NCBI GenBank assembly: GCA_015143295.1
Contig: CM026551.1
Span: 9,072,499 to 9,136,498 of the forward strand
Direction: 5' to 3'
Length of the DNA: 64,000 nt
Origin: Tetracentron sinense
Lineage: Eukaryota; Streptophyta; Magnoliopsida; Trochodendrales; Trochodendraceae
Shown: positions 1 to 11,791 of the stretch, in pieces
Position numbering within the stretch: position 1 is the first letter of the stretch
Layout of the letters: each line of letters starts with the position of its first letter
Made by a program: the position numbers and the translations under genes
The notes under the pieces: generated by a model
What the model saw: only the letters and a program-made list of their open reading frames with translations
Told to the model about the DNA's origin: nothing
The model's database searches: none

Positions 1-1754
1 AACTGTTCCATCAGTTACGATAGTGCAAGCTATCATGAAGGAGTAAAAAAAAATTCAAAATCGGTTTCATTACATTTGAAACATTTGGAAAAAAGGTATA
101 GAAACATAAAGGATGTGGTGAGTGCTTGAATGTAATAGGGTTACAAGAACTAAAAACAGAATACGGTTATTGCAGATTGAGTCACTCAGAAGAGGAATTT
201 CCCTAAGCATTGACTTCTACTACCAGATCGCAATAGGCTAAAAGATCAGAGAGAGACGTGGGAATGTAGGGAACGCACTAGCAGAAAAGATACGCGTAAG
301 TCGGGTTGTCCCTATTCTAGTAAGTCACACGGTGTGTTGTATAACGAACAGTGTGATTGGCTTGTGCATGAAAAGTGACGATTCAAAAAATTATCTCAAA
401 TAGAAAGAACAAAATCCTAAAATTAATATTTTAATCTAGAATAAGGGAATAAACTTTAAAGCTTTGGCTATTTAGATTATGCAACTGTATTGCAATTCAA
501 AAAATAATTAACTTAAATAGCACTGCAATATTGCAGCTGATGTGAGGAGGGGTGAAGCCATAATAATCTTGTACCGCCAGTAATGAATTTTGAAGTATAT
601 GGGTGCGGGAGAGGAACGTGAACTAAGGTAATAGGCATGCAGAAGGAGGCGAGTCCGACTAGTCCATGTAGTTACATAGTGTAGCAGTAAAGGAAGGATT
701 AAAAAAAACTAAAAGCTCAAAAAATTCCGTGTTTGGGAGACCCGTTTAATGAAGGGATAGAAAAATTTTTGAAGGAAAGAAGGTGATCTAAACATAAAAG
801 ATCTTAAAGTCTAAGAACTAAAAAACAGAATAGTTATCCGAATTGAGTACGAGAAGGGCATTACAGTAAGCAAGACATCTACTTACCATTGATTTACTTA
901 CTCATCTAAGGTACAAAAACACCTTGATGAACCATTTGCAGAAATCGCGTGCGCGCGCCGTATCCAAGTTTGCTCACACGGTTTTTTGTAAGAGCGGAGT
1001 GTAATAGGAAAGAGTGCATAAAAGAAATGGGGCGGCGGGACTTGGGGACGATTTTGAGCGTGGCCGCGTACAGAGTAGCCGTAAAAAGACAGATGATAAA
1101 GGTGAAGGGTCAAAAATACAGACAAAGAGGAGTGTTCTAAGGGAAAATAGAACAACAAATTCCTCAATTAATATTTTTAATCTAGAATATCAGACAAACT
1201 TCAAATTTTAGATGATCAACTGTATTCACTCAATACTAACAAAAAACTAGCAACGAACTGTGGAGCCAAAGGAAATATTAATACGATAAACTGTACCAAG
1301 ACGACATAGAGAGGTGACTGCACCTAAGAATAGGCATGCAGAAGTGGTGAGTCTCGATGTTGCCAGATAGTTCACATAGTGTAGTCGTAAATGGTGTAAA
1401 AAAAAAAATTAAAAAATTAGTTTCTTACATAAACTTTGAAGAAACAACGGTATAAAAATAGAAGACTAAAACAGTAAAAAGAACTAAAAACAGAATCGTA
1501 TCAATCGAGTCACTAAAAGGATAAATTCCCCTAAGCAAGACATCTACTTACCCAATGATTTACTCACTAGGCAAAAATAACCGGAGAAACCAATTGCCAG
1601 AAGCATAACTGGAAGTTAGGAGCCGGGCCTGTTCCAAGTAGCTCACACGTGTATGTAGTTGTATATGAAAGAGTGCATGAAAAGTAATTCACAATTAGTT
1701 TCTTAAAATCGCACAACAACATCCTACAATTTACTATTTAATCTCGAATAAGGA

Positions 1755-2094
1755 CTTTTAGAGGATCAACTGTAATTGCCATCCCCTTCCCTCCCCTCCC
1801 CCTCGCCCGCCATCTTCCCTTCCCCGCTCCCCTTTCCGCTCGCAGCCGAGGGCCCGTGCCCCCTGAGGTTTCGCTTGCGCGTGCCGCGTTCCCATGTTCA
1901 TATCGTCACTGTGTCGCCACGCGCTCTCAATGACGGCCGTCCCCCCTCTACATCCATTACTCCCCCCGGTTGTCTTCCACCGGGAATCACAATTGAGGGC
2001 AGACTTACGGAACCACTAGTTTTGCCGCCGCGCCCAGGTTGGAACCGGACTTCGCAAATTTATTGGGTAATAAAACCTATGACTTAATACTATA
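1755..2094. other. GC-rich block replacing satellite sequence
   Basis: Between the satellite landmark atcaactgta and the landmark agtacaagaa, the expected AT-rich A half-unit is replaced by about 340 bases of C-rich sequence. It holds a 103-codon open frame (1776-2087) of low-complexity Pro/Ser residues that resembles no family I know. Length and position match the missing satellite segment, so I read it as corrupted repeat rather than a gene or an insertion. Confidence 0.55.
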
Positions 2095-2599
2095 GTACAA
2101 GAAACTAAAAACAGCATCGATTCAGATTGAGTCACTAGAAGAGATCTCTGTTTCCGCTTAAGGCGGTTTTAGTTTATTTGACTGAGAGAAAGACATGGAA
2201 CCATTTGGTATAGATCTCGTATTAAGCACTAGGCGAAAAAATCACCGATGAACCCATATGCAGAAGAAGTCGCGGTTCGTGCCTGTTCCTAGTAGCTAAC
2301 GGTGTAGTTGTATAAACGAAAAGAAGGGCGTTGAAAAAGTAATTCAAAAAATTATTTCTCAAATAAGAAGAAACAAATTCCTAAGAATAATATTTTAGCT
2401 AGAATAAGACTAAACTTTAAAATTTGTAGATTATCAACTGTATTGGCAATACAATTACAAAGTAAAAGAAGCCATGCAAATACTATAATATAATTTACGA
2501 TAAAACATACCAGGATCGAAGCAGAGAGGAACGTGAACCTAGGTAATAAGATGCTGAAGTAGCGAGTATCGACCATTCATATAGTTCACCTAGTGTATA

Positions 2600-2880
2600 G
2601 TGTAAATGACAGCGTTCCAAACCCCGCCCCCTCAGTTTCTTAATAGCAATTTTGCCGACGACCGCCGGTATATACAAACCTCAGCGCCTACCCAGTACAC
2701 GATCTCCAAACGAACTTCGGCATTCAGATCGGTCACTACCCCTGCGCTTTCCCTTCAGTCCTAAAACCTACTCCTTCCCCCTATGGACTGTTACTCCTGA
2801 GCTCAAATAAACCGTGAAGAAAGAAACAAGCCTCTTTGCGACGTGCGGTTTGCCCCTGTTTCCCCGAGCTCCCACGTTGT
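2600..2880. other. Satellite segment with mass A/T to C/G substitution
   Basis: The stretch can be aligned base by base to the normal repeat: ggtatataca, cattcagatcggtcact, then the region that should read aagggaatttccctt. Roughly a third of A/T positions are C or G. The landmarks keep their spacing, so this is substitution and not an inserted gene. Natural decay of methylated repeats runs the other way (C to T), which makes a technical cause likely. Confidence 0.55.
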
Positions 2881-3149
2881 AGTGTATAATGAAAGCATGG
2901 CATGAAAAGTAATCAAATCTAGTTTTCTAAAAATACACAAAGCTATAATATAATTAATCTCTAAATAAATTCATTTTTTAATCTAGATAAGACTATTCTA
3001 GATTATCAATGTATGCAATACGAAGTAACTAACATAAAATAGCACTTTGCATTATTAAATACGATAAACTTCCAAGATCGAAGCAGAGAGAGAAGGGCAA
3101 CCTAATGTTAGCATTGAGAGAGTGGCGATAGTCCATGTTCCATATATTA

Positions 3150-6100
3150 CTAGTGTAGCTACAAAATGAAGAGTAACAAAAAAATCAAAATCGGTTTCTT
3201 ACATTGAAAATTTTGAACGAAGGTATAGAAACATAAATGACTTAAAAGTACAAGAACTAAAAACAGAATCGTATTCAAATTCAGTCACTAGAAGAGAATT
3301 TCCCTTAAGCAAGACTTCCACTTACCATTGATTTACGCACTAAGCTAAAAATCACATTGATGAACCATATGCAGAAGTCACGGTTCGTGCCCTGTTCCTA
3401 GTAGCTCAGACGGTGTAGTTGTATAACGAAAGAGTACATGAAAGTAATTCAAAAAATATTTCTCAAATAGTAGAACAAAATCCTAAATTAATATTTTTAG
3501 TTTAGAATAAGACCAAACTTCTAAATTTTTAGCTTAACTAACTCTATTGAAATTCACATAACATACTATTAGCCTATGTTTTTTCTCTAACTGCAATATT
3601 ATAATTACAATAATCTTACCAAGATTGAAGCAGAGAAGAACGTGCAACCTAAGGTAATAGGCATACAGAAGTGGCGAGTCTCGACTGGTCCATATAGTTC
3701 ACATAGTGTAGCAGTAAATGAAGGGTTAAAAAAAATCAAAATCAGTTTCTTACATCGAAAATTCTGAAAAAAGAAGGTATATAAACATAAAAGATCTTAA
3801 AGTATAAGAACTAAAAACAGAATTGTATTCAGATTGAGTCACTAGAAGGGAATTACCAGTAAGCAAGACATCTACTTACCATTGATTTACTCACTAAGGT
3901 AAAAACACCTTGATGAACCATTTGCAGAAATCGCGGTTCGCGCGCCGTTCCAAGTTGCTCACACGGTGTAGTTGTAAATGAAAGAGTGCATTAAAAGAAA
4001 TTCAAAAAATTAGTTTCTTAAATATAACAACAAAATCCTAAAATTAATATTTTTAATCCAGAATAAGACTAAACTTTAAATTTTTAGATTATCAACTGTA
4101 TTCAATACAATTAACTAACAAAAAATAGCACTGTAATATTATAATTACGATAAACTTACCAATATCGAAATAGAGAGGGACGTGCAACCTAAGAAAATAG
4201 GCATGCAGAAGTGGTGAGTCTCGACAGTTCCATATAGTTCACATAGTGTAGTTGTAAATGGTGTAAAAAAAAAATTAAAATTAGTTTCTTACATAAAAAT
4301 TTTTGAAGAAAGAAGGTATATAAAAATAAACGACTAAAAAGTAAAAGAACTAAAAACAGAATCGTATTCAAATCGAGTCACTAAAAGGAAATTTCCCTTA
4401 AGCAAGACATCTACTTACCAATGATTTACTCACTAAGCTAAAAATAACCTTGATGAACCATTTGCAGAAGCCACAGTTCGCGCCTTGCTCCAAGTAGCTC
4501 ACACGTTATAGTTGTATAATGAAAGAGTGCATGAAAAGTAATTCAAAAAATTAGTTTAATAAATCGCACAACAAAATCCTAAAATTAATATTTTAAATCT
4601 AGAATAAGACTAAACTTTAAATTTCTAGATCATCAACTGTATTGCAATACAATTAACTAACATAAAATAACATTGCAATATTATAATTACAATAAACTTA
4701 CCAAGATCGAAGCAGAGAGGAACGTGCAACCCAAGGTAATAGGCATGGAGAAGTGGCGAGTCTCAACTGTTCCATATAGTTCACATAGTGTAGCTATAAA
4801 TGAAGGAGTAAAAAAAAAACAAAATCGGTATCCTACATAGAAAATTTTGAATGAAGGTATAGAAACATAGAAGACTTAAAAGTACAAGAACTAAAAAAAG
4901 AATCGTATTCAGATTGAGTCACTAGAAGGGAATTTCCCTTAAGCAAGACTTCTACTTACCATTGATTTACTCACTAAGCTAAAAATTACCGTGATGAACC
5001 ATATGCAGAAGTCGCGGTTCGCGCCCCGTTCCAAGAAGCTCACACAGTGTAGCTGTATAATGAAAGAGTGCATGAAAAGTAATTCAAAAAATTATTTCTC
5101 TAGTAGAAGATCAAAATCCTAAAATTAATATTTTTAATCTAGAATAAGACTAAACAATAAAATTTTAGATTATCAACTGTATTGCAATACAATTAACTAA
5201 AGTAAAATAGCACTGCAATATTATAATTACGATAAACATACCAAGATCGAAGCAAAGAGGAACGTGCAACCTAAAGTAATAGGCATGCAGAAATAGCGAG
5301 TCTCGACTGTTCCATATAGTTCACATAGTGTAGCTGTAAATGAAGGAATAAAAAAAAAATCAAAATCAATTTCTTACATAGAAAATTCTGAAGAAAGAAG
5401 GTATATAAACATAAAAGACCTAAAAATATAAGAACTAAAAACAGAATCGTATTCAGATCGAGTCACTAGAAGGAAATTTCCCGTTCGCAAGACATCTACT
5501 TACCATTGATTTACTCACTAAGCTAAAAATCACCTAGATGAACCATTTATAGAAGTCTCGGTTCGCGCCCCGTTCCAAGTAGCTCACATGGTGTAGTTGA
5601 ATAATGAAAGACTGCATGAAAAGAAATTCAAAAAATTAGTTTCTTAATTAGAACAACAAAATCCTAAAATTAATATTTTTAATCTAGAATAAGACTAAAC
5701 ATTAAATTTTTAGATTATCAACTGTATTGCAATACAATTAACAAACAAAAAATAGTGCTGCAATATTGTAATGACGATAAACTTACCAAGATCGAAACAG
5801 AGAGGAAAGTGCAACCTAAGGTAATAGGCATACAGAAGTTGTGAGTCTCGACTGTTCCATATAGTTCACATAATGTAGTCGTAAATGGAGTAAAAAAAAA
5901 TTAAAAATCAGTTTCTTACATAGAAAATTTTGAAGAAAGAAGGTATATAAAAATAAAAGACTAAAAAGTACAAGAACTAAAGACAGAATCGTATTCAGAT
6001 CTAGTCACTAGAAGGGAATTTCCCTTAACCAAGACATCTACTTACCAATGATTTACTCACTAAGCTAAAAATCACGTTGATGAACCATTTGCAGAAGTCG

Positions 6101-7215
6101 AGGTTCGCGCCTCGTTCCAAGTAGCTCACACGTTGCAATTGTATAACGAAAGAGTGCATGAAAAGTAATGTCAAAAATTAGTTTCTAAAATAGAACAAGA
6201 AAATCCTAAAATTAATATTTTTAATTTAGAATAAGACTTAACTTTAAATTTTCAAATTATCAACTGTATTGCAATACAATTAACTAACCTAAAATAGCAC
6301 TGTAATATTATAATTACGATAAACTTACCAAGATCGAAGCAGAGAGGAAGGTGCAACCCAAGGTAATAGGCATGGAGAAGTGGCGAGTCTCGACTGTTCC
6401 ATATAGTTCACATAGTGTAGCTATAAATGAAGGAGTAAAAAAAAATGAAAATCGGTTTCTAACAGAGAAAATTTTGAACGAAGGTATAGAAACATAAAAG
6501 ACTTAAAAGTACAAGAACTAAAAACAGAATCGTATTCAGATCGAGTCACTAGAAGGGAATTTCCCTTAAGCAAGACATCTACTTACCATTGATTTACTCA
6601 CTAAGCTAAAAATCATCTTGATGAACCATTTGCAGAAGACGCGGTTCGCGCCCTGTTCCAAGTAGCTCACACGGTGTATTTGTATAATGAAAGAGTGCAT
6701 TAAAAGTAATTCAACAAATTTGTTTCTGAAATAGAACAACAAAATCCTAAAATTAGTATTTTTAATCTAGAATAAGACTAAACTTTAAATTTTTAGATTA
6801 TCAAATGTATTGCAATACAATTAACTAACATAAAATAGAAGTGTGGTATTATAATTACGATAAACTTACCAAGATCGAAGTAGAGAGGAACGTGTAACCA
6901 AAGGTAAGAGGAATGCAGAAGTGTTGAGTCTCGACCGTTCCATATAGTTCACATAGTGTAGCTGTAAATGAAGGAGTAAAAAAAAATCAAAATGAATTTC
7001 TTACATAGAAAATTTTGAAGAAAGAAGGAATATAAACATAAAAGACTTAAAAGTACAAGAAATAAAAACAGAATCGTATTTAGATCGAGTCGCTAGAAGG
7101 GAATTTTCCTTAAGCAAGACATCTACTTATTATTGATTTACTCACTAAGCTAAAAATCACCTAATGAACCATTTGCAGAGATTACAGTTCGCGCCCCATT
7201 CCAAGTAGCTCACAG
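3150..7215 (-). repeat. Type I satellite array, left (541-544 bp units)
   Basis: Tandem direct repeats. The anchor gttcgcgcc (or its variant) falls at 4476, 5017, 5561, 6103, 6644 and 7187, giving periods of 541, 544, 542, 541 and 543 bp. Each unit has two related halves. The B half starts at gcagaagtcgcgg and the A half at gcagaagtggcgagtc; both continue with gttcca..tag.tcaca..gtgtag.tgta and then agtttctta.atagaa. Outside this shared region of about 110 bp the halves differ. Nearly every unit also contains the exact 14-bp palindrome tgtattgcaataca and the near-palindrome aagggaatttccctt. Open frames here are repeat frames, not genes. Confidence 0.92.
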
Positions 7216-8352
7216 AAGATAAGAAAAGAAATAAATAATAATAGTGAATCTTACCGTGAGTGAAGCCAAGAGTAAAAAGCAGTCATCGATAGCAGCTCTA
7301 ACAAAAGCCAAACAAAAGCTTCAGGGAAGTCGAGAGCAACGATCAACATAGGGTAAATAGCCCTATGCCCCGTTCCATATAGCTCGCATGGTGTAGTTGT
7401 ATAATGTAGGAGTACATAAAAATTTTCAAAAAATCAGTCTTACATCAAAATTTTGAAGAAAGAGAGAATACATAAGTATAAGACCTAAGAATAAGGACTA
7501 AGAATTGGATTGTAGTTGGACTGAGTCACACTAGAAGAGATTTTTCCTTAAGCAAGACATCCACTCACCATTCATTAACTCGCTAAGCTAAATACAAACT
7601 CTAGATAAATGATAAAAAAAAAAAAAGTACACCTGAATAAAACTAACCAGAGTGCTTGCAATAGACGCCTCTCTTTCTTTCCACAAGGACAAACACTTTG
7701 TGGTGGGGCCCGCACCAAAAGTATTTGTCGAACTGGTAAGATTAAGACATCTATTGCCTTGTGAATCTACAAGTAGCTGAATCCAAAGAGTAATATTTTT
7801 TCTAAAATAATATTCAACTATAAAAAATTTATATTATCTAAAGAAAGATTAGACAGATATTTCTATTACGATAACAAATTAAATACTAATGTAACTAACA
7901 AATTAATTAACTAAATTATATACTAAAAACACTAACACTGAAGAAGAATTAGATTATTAACAAAAAATAATGAAGAAAAAAGAAATAAACCGTTACTGAA
8001 GCTGATTATAAGGTGCCGCCTAGAAGTAGTAATAGTCCTGTTTCAAAAGTCATTGATTCTGCATCGTAATTTCTAGATATTCCAAATGTGTAATAAACTA
8101 TTTTAGCAAATTAATCAAATTTATAAAATAAATAAATCAAATTATTAACTACACAAGATTAGAAAAGAAAGAAAACAAAATAATGAATCTTACCGTGAGT
8201 TTAGTCGAGAGCGTAAGGTAGTCATCGACAGTAGCTCAAGCAAAAGCTTCAGGGAAGCCGAGAGCAAGGCGCATCCTAGGGTAATTGGCCATTTGGCAAC
8301 GGTCATGCCCCGTTCCATATAAGCTCGTATGGTGTAGTTGTAGAAAGGAGTA
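7216..8352 (-). repeat. Type II satellite, left flank of the island
   Basis: Diverged relatives of the same repeat. A-like blocks lie near 7250-7400 and 8190-8350 (taccgtgagt...gtcatcgacag...ccccgttccatat...gtgtagttgta). A C block lies near 7670-7790 (ggacaaacacttt, ggtggggcccgcacc). These blocks match the type II units right of the island much better than the type I units to the left. The satellite stops at about 8352, inside a unit, after ggagtaca. Confidence 0.8.
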
Positions 8353-8688
8353 CAATTTCTCCAGATATCCTATTCGATCACCACCAAATGTTATCATAAT
8401 TCTAAAACAACAAGAGGAAGGGAACCTAGAAAAAGAATCATTATCATCTATACTATGAAATGGGGGTTGTATATCGGAATCGTTTTGTACAGTATTGAGC
8501 AGCAGCAGCTTTGACTCCAAATTTGCACTTGGAGCGCTCACCCTTGATTGCTATCATTGTCCATTAGACTTCTTTTTACAACATGAAAAAATGTTTATGG
8601 AAGTTGAATTGTGAAAGTAAAGTAAGGAAAATAATACAAAACAATTAAAAAAAACATGAAATAAAAGGAAATAAAAAATTACAATAAA
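8353..8688. other. Island sequence between satellite and first Helitron
   Basis: Non-satellite sequence. A minus-strand frame of about 63 codons (roughly 8353-8541) is open and runs into the satellite block. Its wording (DSDIQPPFHSIDDNDS, ITFGGDRIGYLEKL) does not look random, but I cannot assign it. The remainder (8545-8688) is A-rich and featureless. Confidence 0.4.
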
Positions 8689-9544
8689 TCTCTACACTAT
8701 TATAAAGAGAATGGTAGGGGTAAAGAACGTTGATTGATCTTTCTTTTATTGGTGACCCCATATTTATGTTATCCTATTAACACAAGATAATATTTATTAC
8801 AGGGTAGTATAGTAATTTACCATAACTATCCAACCCAATACCTCCACAAAGAGGCACACCTTTATGTAACTACTTTTTTAAAGAGAAAATGTATGGGACA
8901 TGACTCTTCTTTTCTTTCTTTTCTTTGCTAAAAGGGACATGACTCTTCAATCCCATTTAAAGAGTTAGTGCTCTTCTTCTTCCATTCTACATATTTGTTT
9001 CCGTGTGGGAGTTTTGTTGGTGGCATAACTGAGATTCCACTTTTTTTCCCTCAAAATTAATGCGTATGTGGTTTATAAAAGACTGAAGTTGGATTTCATA
9101 TAAACTGGTCACTCTTGGTCTTGGGACTCCTAAAAAAAAAATGCATTTTTTTAGTTCATTCAGTGTATTGTCTAGAGAGTTTTATACAGGTGTTAACATA
9201 AGTGATTTAAGTTCCATAATCGGGGCTGCGGCATTATTTATCCTTAATATTTTATTGACCACATAAAGGGAGTTAAAAAGGGACACAAGTCAAGTTTAAA
9301 GGGGTGCGATGCTGCTGCGGATTATTTTCCTTGCCAAATAATTTTTAGTACATTGGATCTGCATTGGAAATCGAGGAACTTATATGATTACGCAAGTTCC
9401 CAAAAAAACACATGATATTATTTTAATTCAGAAACTCCTATAATTAGGTGGGTACACATGCATGTATGTTCATAAGCAAACAAATTGGCACAACATTTAT
9501 GCTTGAAGAATTTCTTGATGAGCAATAGTCTGTTCTTCGCCCCT

Positions 9545-9725
9545 CACAAAGTCCCTTTTAACTGCCTTGCACTATGGCCAAAAAGATTTAACCCATAGGG
9601 TTAAACAAGTTTATTTTTATTTTCTAAAAAACATGGTTAGATGCTTTAACCCTAAACGTTAACCACAATCAAAAGGGAGTTAAAGTGAGAACGTGGCAAT
9701 AAAATGAAGCCGAGGCACCCTCCTC
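9545..9725. mobile_element. Degenerate long-inverted-repeat MITE (family of 13602)
   Basis: The segment has tcccttttaact on the left, aaaagggagttaaa on the right, and a centre with ttaacccatagggttaa, ttttctaaaaaacatgg and aaccctaaacgttaacc. These words recur in the better copies at 13602, 17296 and 28580. The arms are short and imperfect, so this is a weak member call. Confidence 0.35.
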
Positions 9726-10268
9726 ACATCAGCGACCGAGGAAGTGCTTGTTTTCCTTTCTTGATTTCTTATTTTATCACATATTGCTTGTAATCATGTA
9801 GAGATAAATCAAGTCTTTGGCATGTAGCAGAGTACTTGACTGATGCACTGAATGAGAACTGAATCATGAAGATTTAGACCTCTAATGCCCTGACTCAAGT
9901 GTTGTGCCTGTGGAAGATCTAATAACCCATTTCTAAATCTACCTTGTACATGAACCCATGTGGCAGTAGCTCAGTTTACATTTGAATATATAGGAAAAAC
10001 TAAAGCTCATGCAAGCAAGTGAAAGATGATGGCAATTTGGTAATTGTAAAGTTGACTAAGGGCAGTATATAGTATATAGTTGACGCACTAATGAGATGAT
10101 GGCAGATTGGTAATTGTAAAGAAGACTAAAGGTAGTTTTGAAAAACAGTTTTATTCTCAAAATTACAAATATTCCACTGATCCCCTTTACAATTACAAAA
10201 GTGTCATTAATTTTTCAAAGGTGTGAAGGATACACAGTTCGCGCATTGCGTGAACTGTAGCAAAGCCC

Positions 10269-10269
<1 letters not shown>

Positions 10270-10301
<32 letters not shown>
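10270..10301. repeat. TA/TG dinucleotide microsatellite
   Basis: A run of TA units passes directly into a run of TG units, inside the Helitron interior. It is an ordinary compound simple repeat. Confidence 0.9.
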
Positions 10302-11791
10302 TATATGTCATGCACTATATCGCATTATTATTTAACAAGTATTATTTTGTATTTATTCATTCATGCATTCCTTTTTTAAAAGATGGGTTTCTTTCTTCTG
10401 TGGAGTGAACCACTACATTTAAAGAGCTCTTCTATTCATATTTCGTACCACTCTCTATGGAACTCTAACTCAAGTAAGAGTCCAAGCAAACGTTTTGACT
10501 TACTCGTTCTAAAATCTGAATGGCATAACTGTTAGTAATCAACACGCATCCAAAAGGTTTTGACTCTTTATATTAAACTATTTCCACTTATTTAGGTGCC
10601 ACTTTGGAGACAATAGATAAAATTGGAGCTCTTGTTCATAGTTAATATTTCTGGATTGCAGCGGCACCTTTCATTTCTAGATTGCAAATCGACAGTTTCA
10701 ACTTCCCACCAACGTTGATATCTCCCGGCTTAACCATGACCTCCATTTATCTAATCTGTGCAAGGGTGAGGGCCCTAACGGGTTTGGAGTTACAAGGCAA
10801 GTTTATCAAGTTTGCGGCATTGGCATGTATCTAGAATATTTTATTGGGTGACTCATTTAGTGCAACTGTTTGGGTTGGATAACTCATGATTTTGAAAATT
10901 GGCTCATTTCCTAACCTTCTTTCTTGAGCCTTCAGTAAGGTCTCTTTCACCATTTTTTTTGGGGTGGGGTGGTCGCATTAATCTTTGTTTGTTGAACTTT
11001 AGATTCAGATAGTTTTGATCAAGCACTTTATTGATTTTTGTATTTGGTGGCAGGTCATTAGTGGTTGCAAATGCCGGAGAATGGCGGGGCAATACTATCA
11101 TTGTGGCAAAGCGACTGAGTTGTTGCGGGATCACAAAGACACAAGCATCATAAAATTTATGTTCCTCATGGCGTCTATGAAATCACGAACCATGCGACTC
11201 ATGATGCATTTGACTTCTTTTGATCTACAGATTTTTTTGCGCGAGGTTTTTTTTCCATTAATTGTGAACTGAATATATATTTACAATGTGATTATCAATA
11301 TATACGTACAACCACCACATTTTGATTATAATAGAGAGGTGTTGTGCCATTACTCTTGATACGGCTCAACTCTTCTCTCTTTTTCCTACATCTATTTCCC
11401 TCTCTACTTCTATTTCCTACATCGCTACCCATTTGAAACTTCCTAGAAAAAGTACCCTCACAAGATACATTTTATTCAACCTTAAATGTAGGAGTATAGT
11501 TTTATAATTTCTCTCGTATGCTTCTACAGTTTTAACCATCTCCATTTCATTCTGTTGATCAAACAATTTTTTTGAATGGTAGAATTGGTTTGTATCTTTA
11601 CCAACACACACAAATCGGATATGTGGCAAATGTTGTTTGAGGCACACAAAATTATTTTATTATCATCCTTCATATATCTACAATATTTACTGTATTTACA
11701 GTTAATCAATTCAAAATTACTATATCATGTTAAAATTAAATTATATTGTTTCATTGTAATGTTTTTGGGGATCGCACGGGTCTCTTACTAG

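Larger units (their letters stand above)
1..3150 (-). repeat. Type I satellite, heavily disturbed left part
   Basis: Diverged units of the 541-545 bp type I repeat. Recognisable landmarks include the block around 926 (aaccatttgcag), 1587, 2246 and the A half around 540-700 and 1290-1400. Compared with units further right, these copies carry many single-base insertions and deletions, about 110 extra bases at roughly 1027-1140, and two GC-rich stretches listed separately. The strand is given as minus because the splice-like and open-frame signals of this repeat read on that strand. The damage could be real decay, but its style (random indels and A/T to C/G changes) is also what unpolished long-read sequence near a contig end looks like. 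Confidence 0.8.
8689..11791 (+). mobile_element. Non-autonomous Helitron, about 3.1 kb
   Basis: The left end reads TCTCTACACTATTATAAAG after an A, a typical plant Helitron 5' terminus beginning TC. The right end reads gcacgggtctcttaCTAG followed by T, a typical 3' terminus. Insertion between A and T without target duplication is as expected. No Rep/helicase frame is present, so it would depend on an autonomous partner. The 3' hairpin is poorly preserved. Pairing of these two ends is inferred from orientation and the absence of another end between them. The interior holds a TA/TG microsatellite and a degenerate inverted repeat, but no gene I can identify. Confidence 0.6.

Noticed and set aside
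1776-2087. 103-codon Pro/Ser-rich open frame
   Set aside because: It lies wholly inside a block that replaces normal satellite sequence and is low complexity. It is most likely corrupted repeat and not a gene.
3150-7215. CRISPR-like array
   Set aside because: Units are about 542 bp, similar over their whole length, with no short repeat-spacer pattern. It is a eukaryotic satellite.
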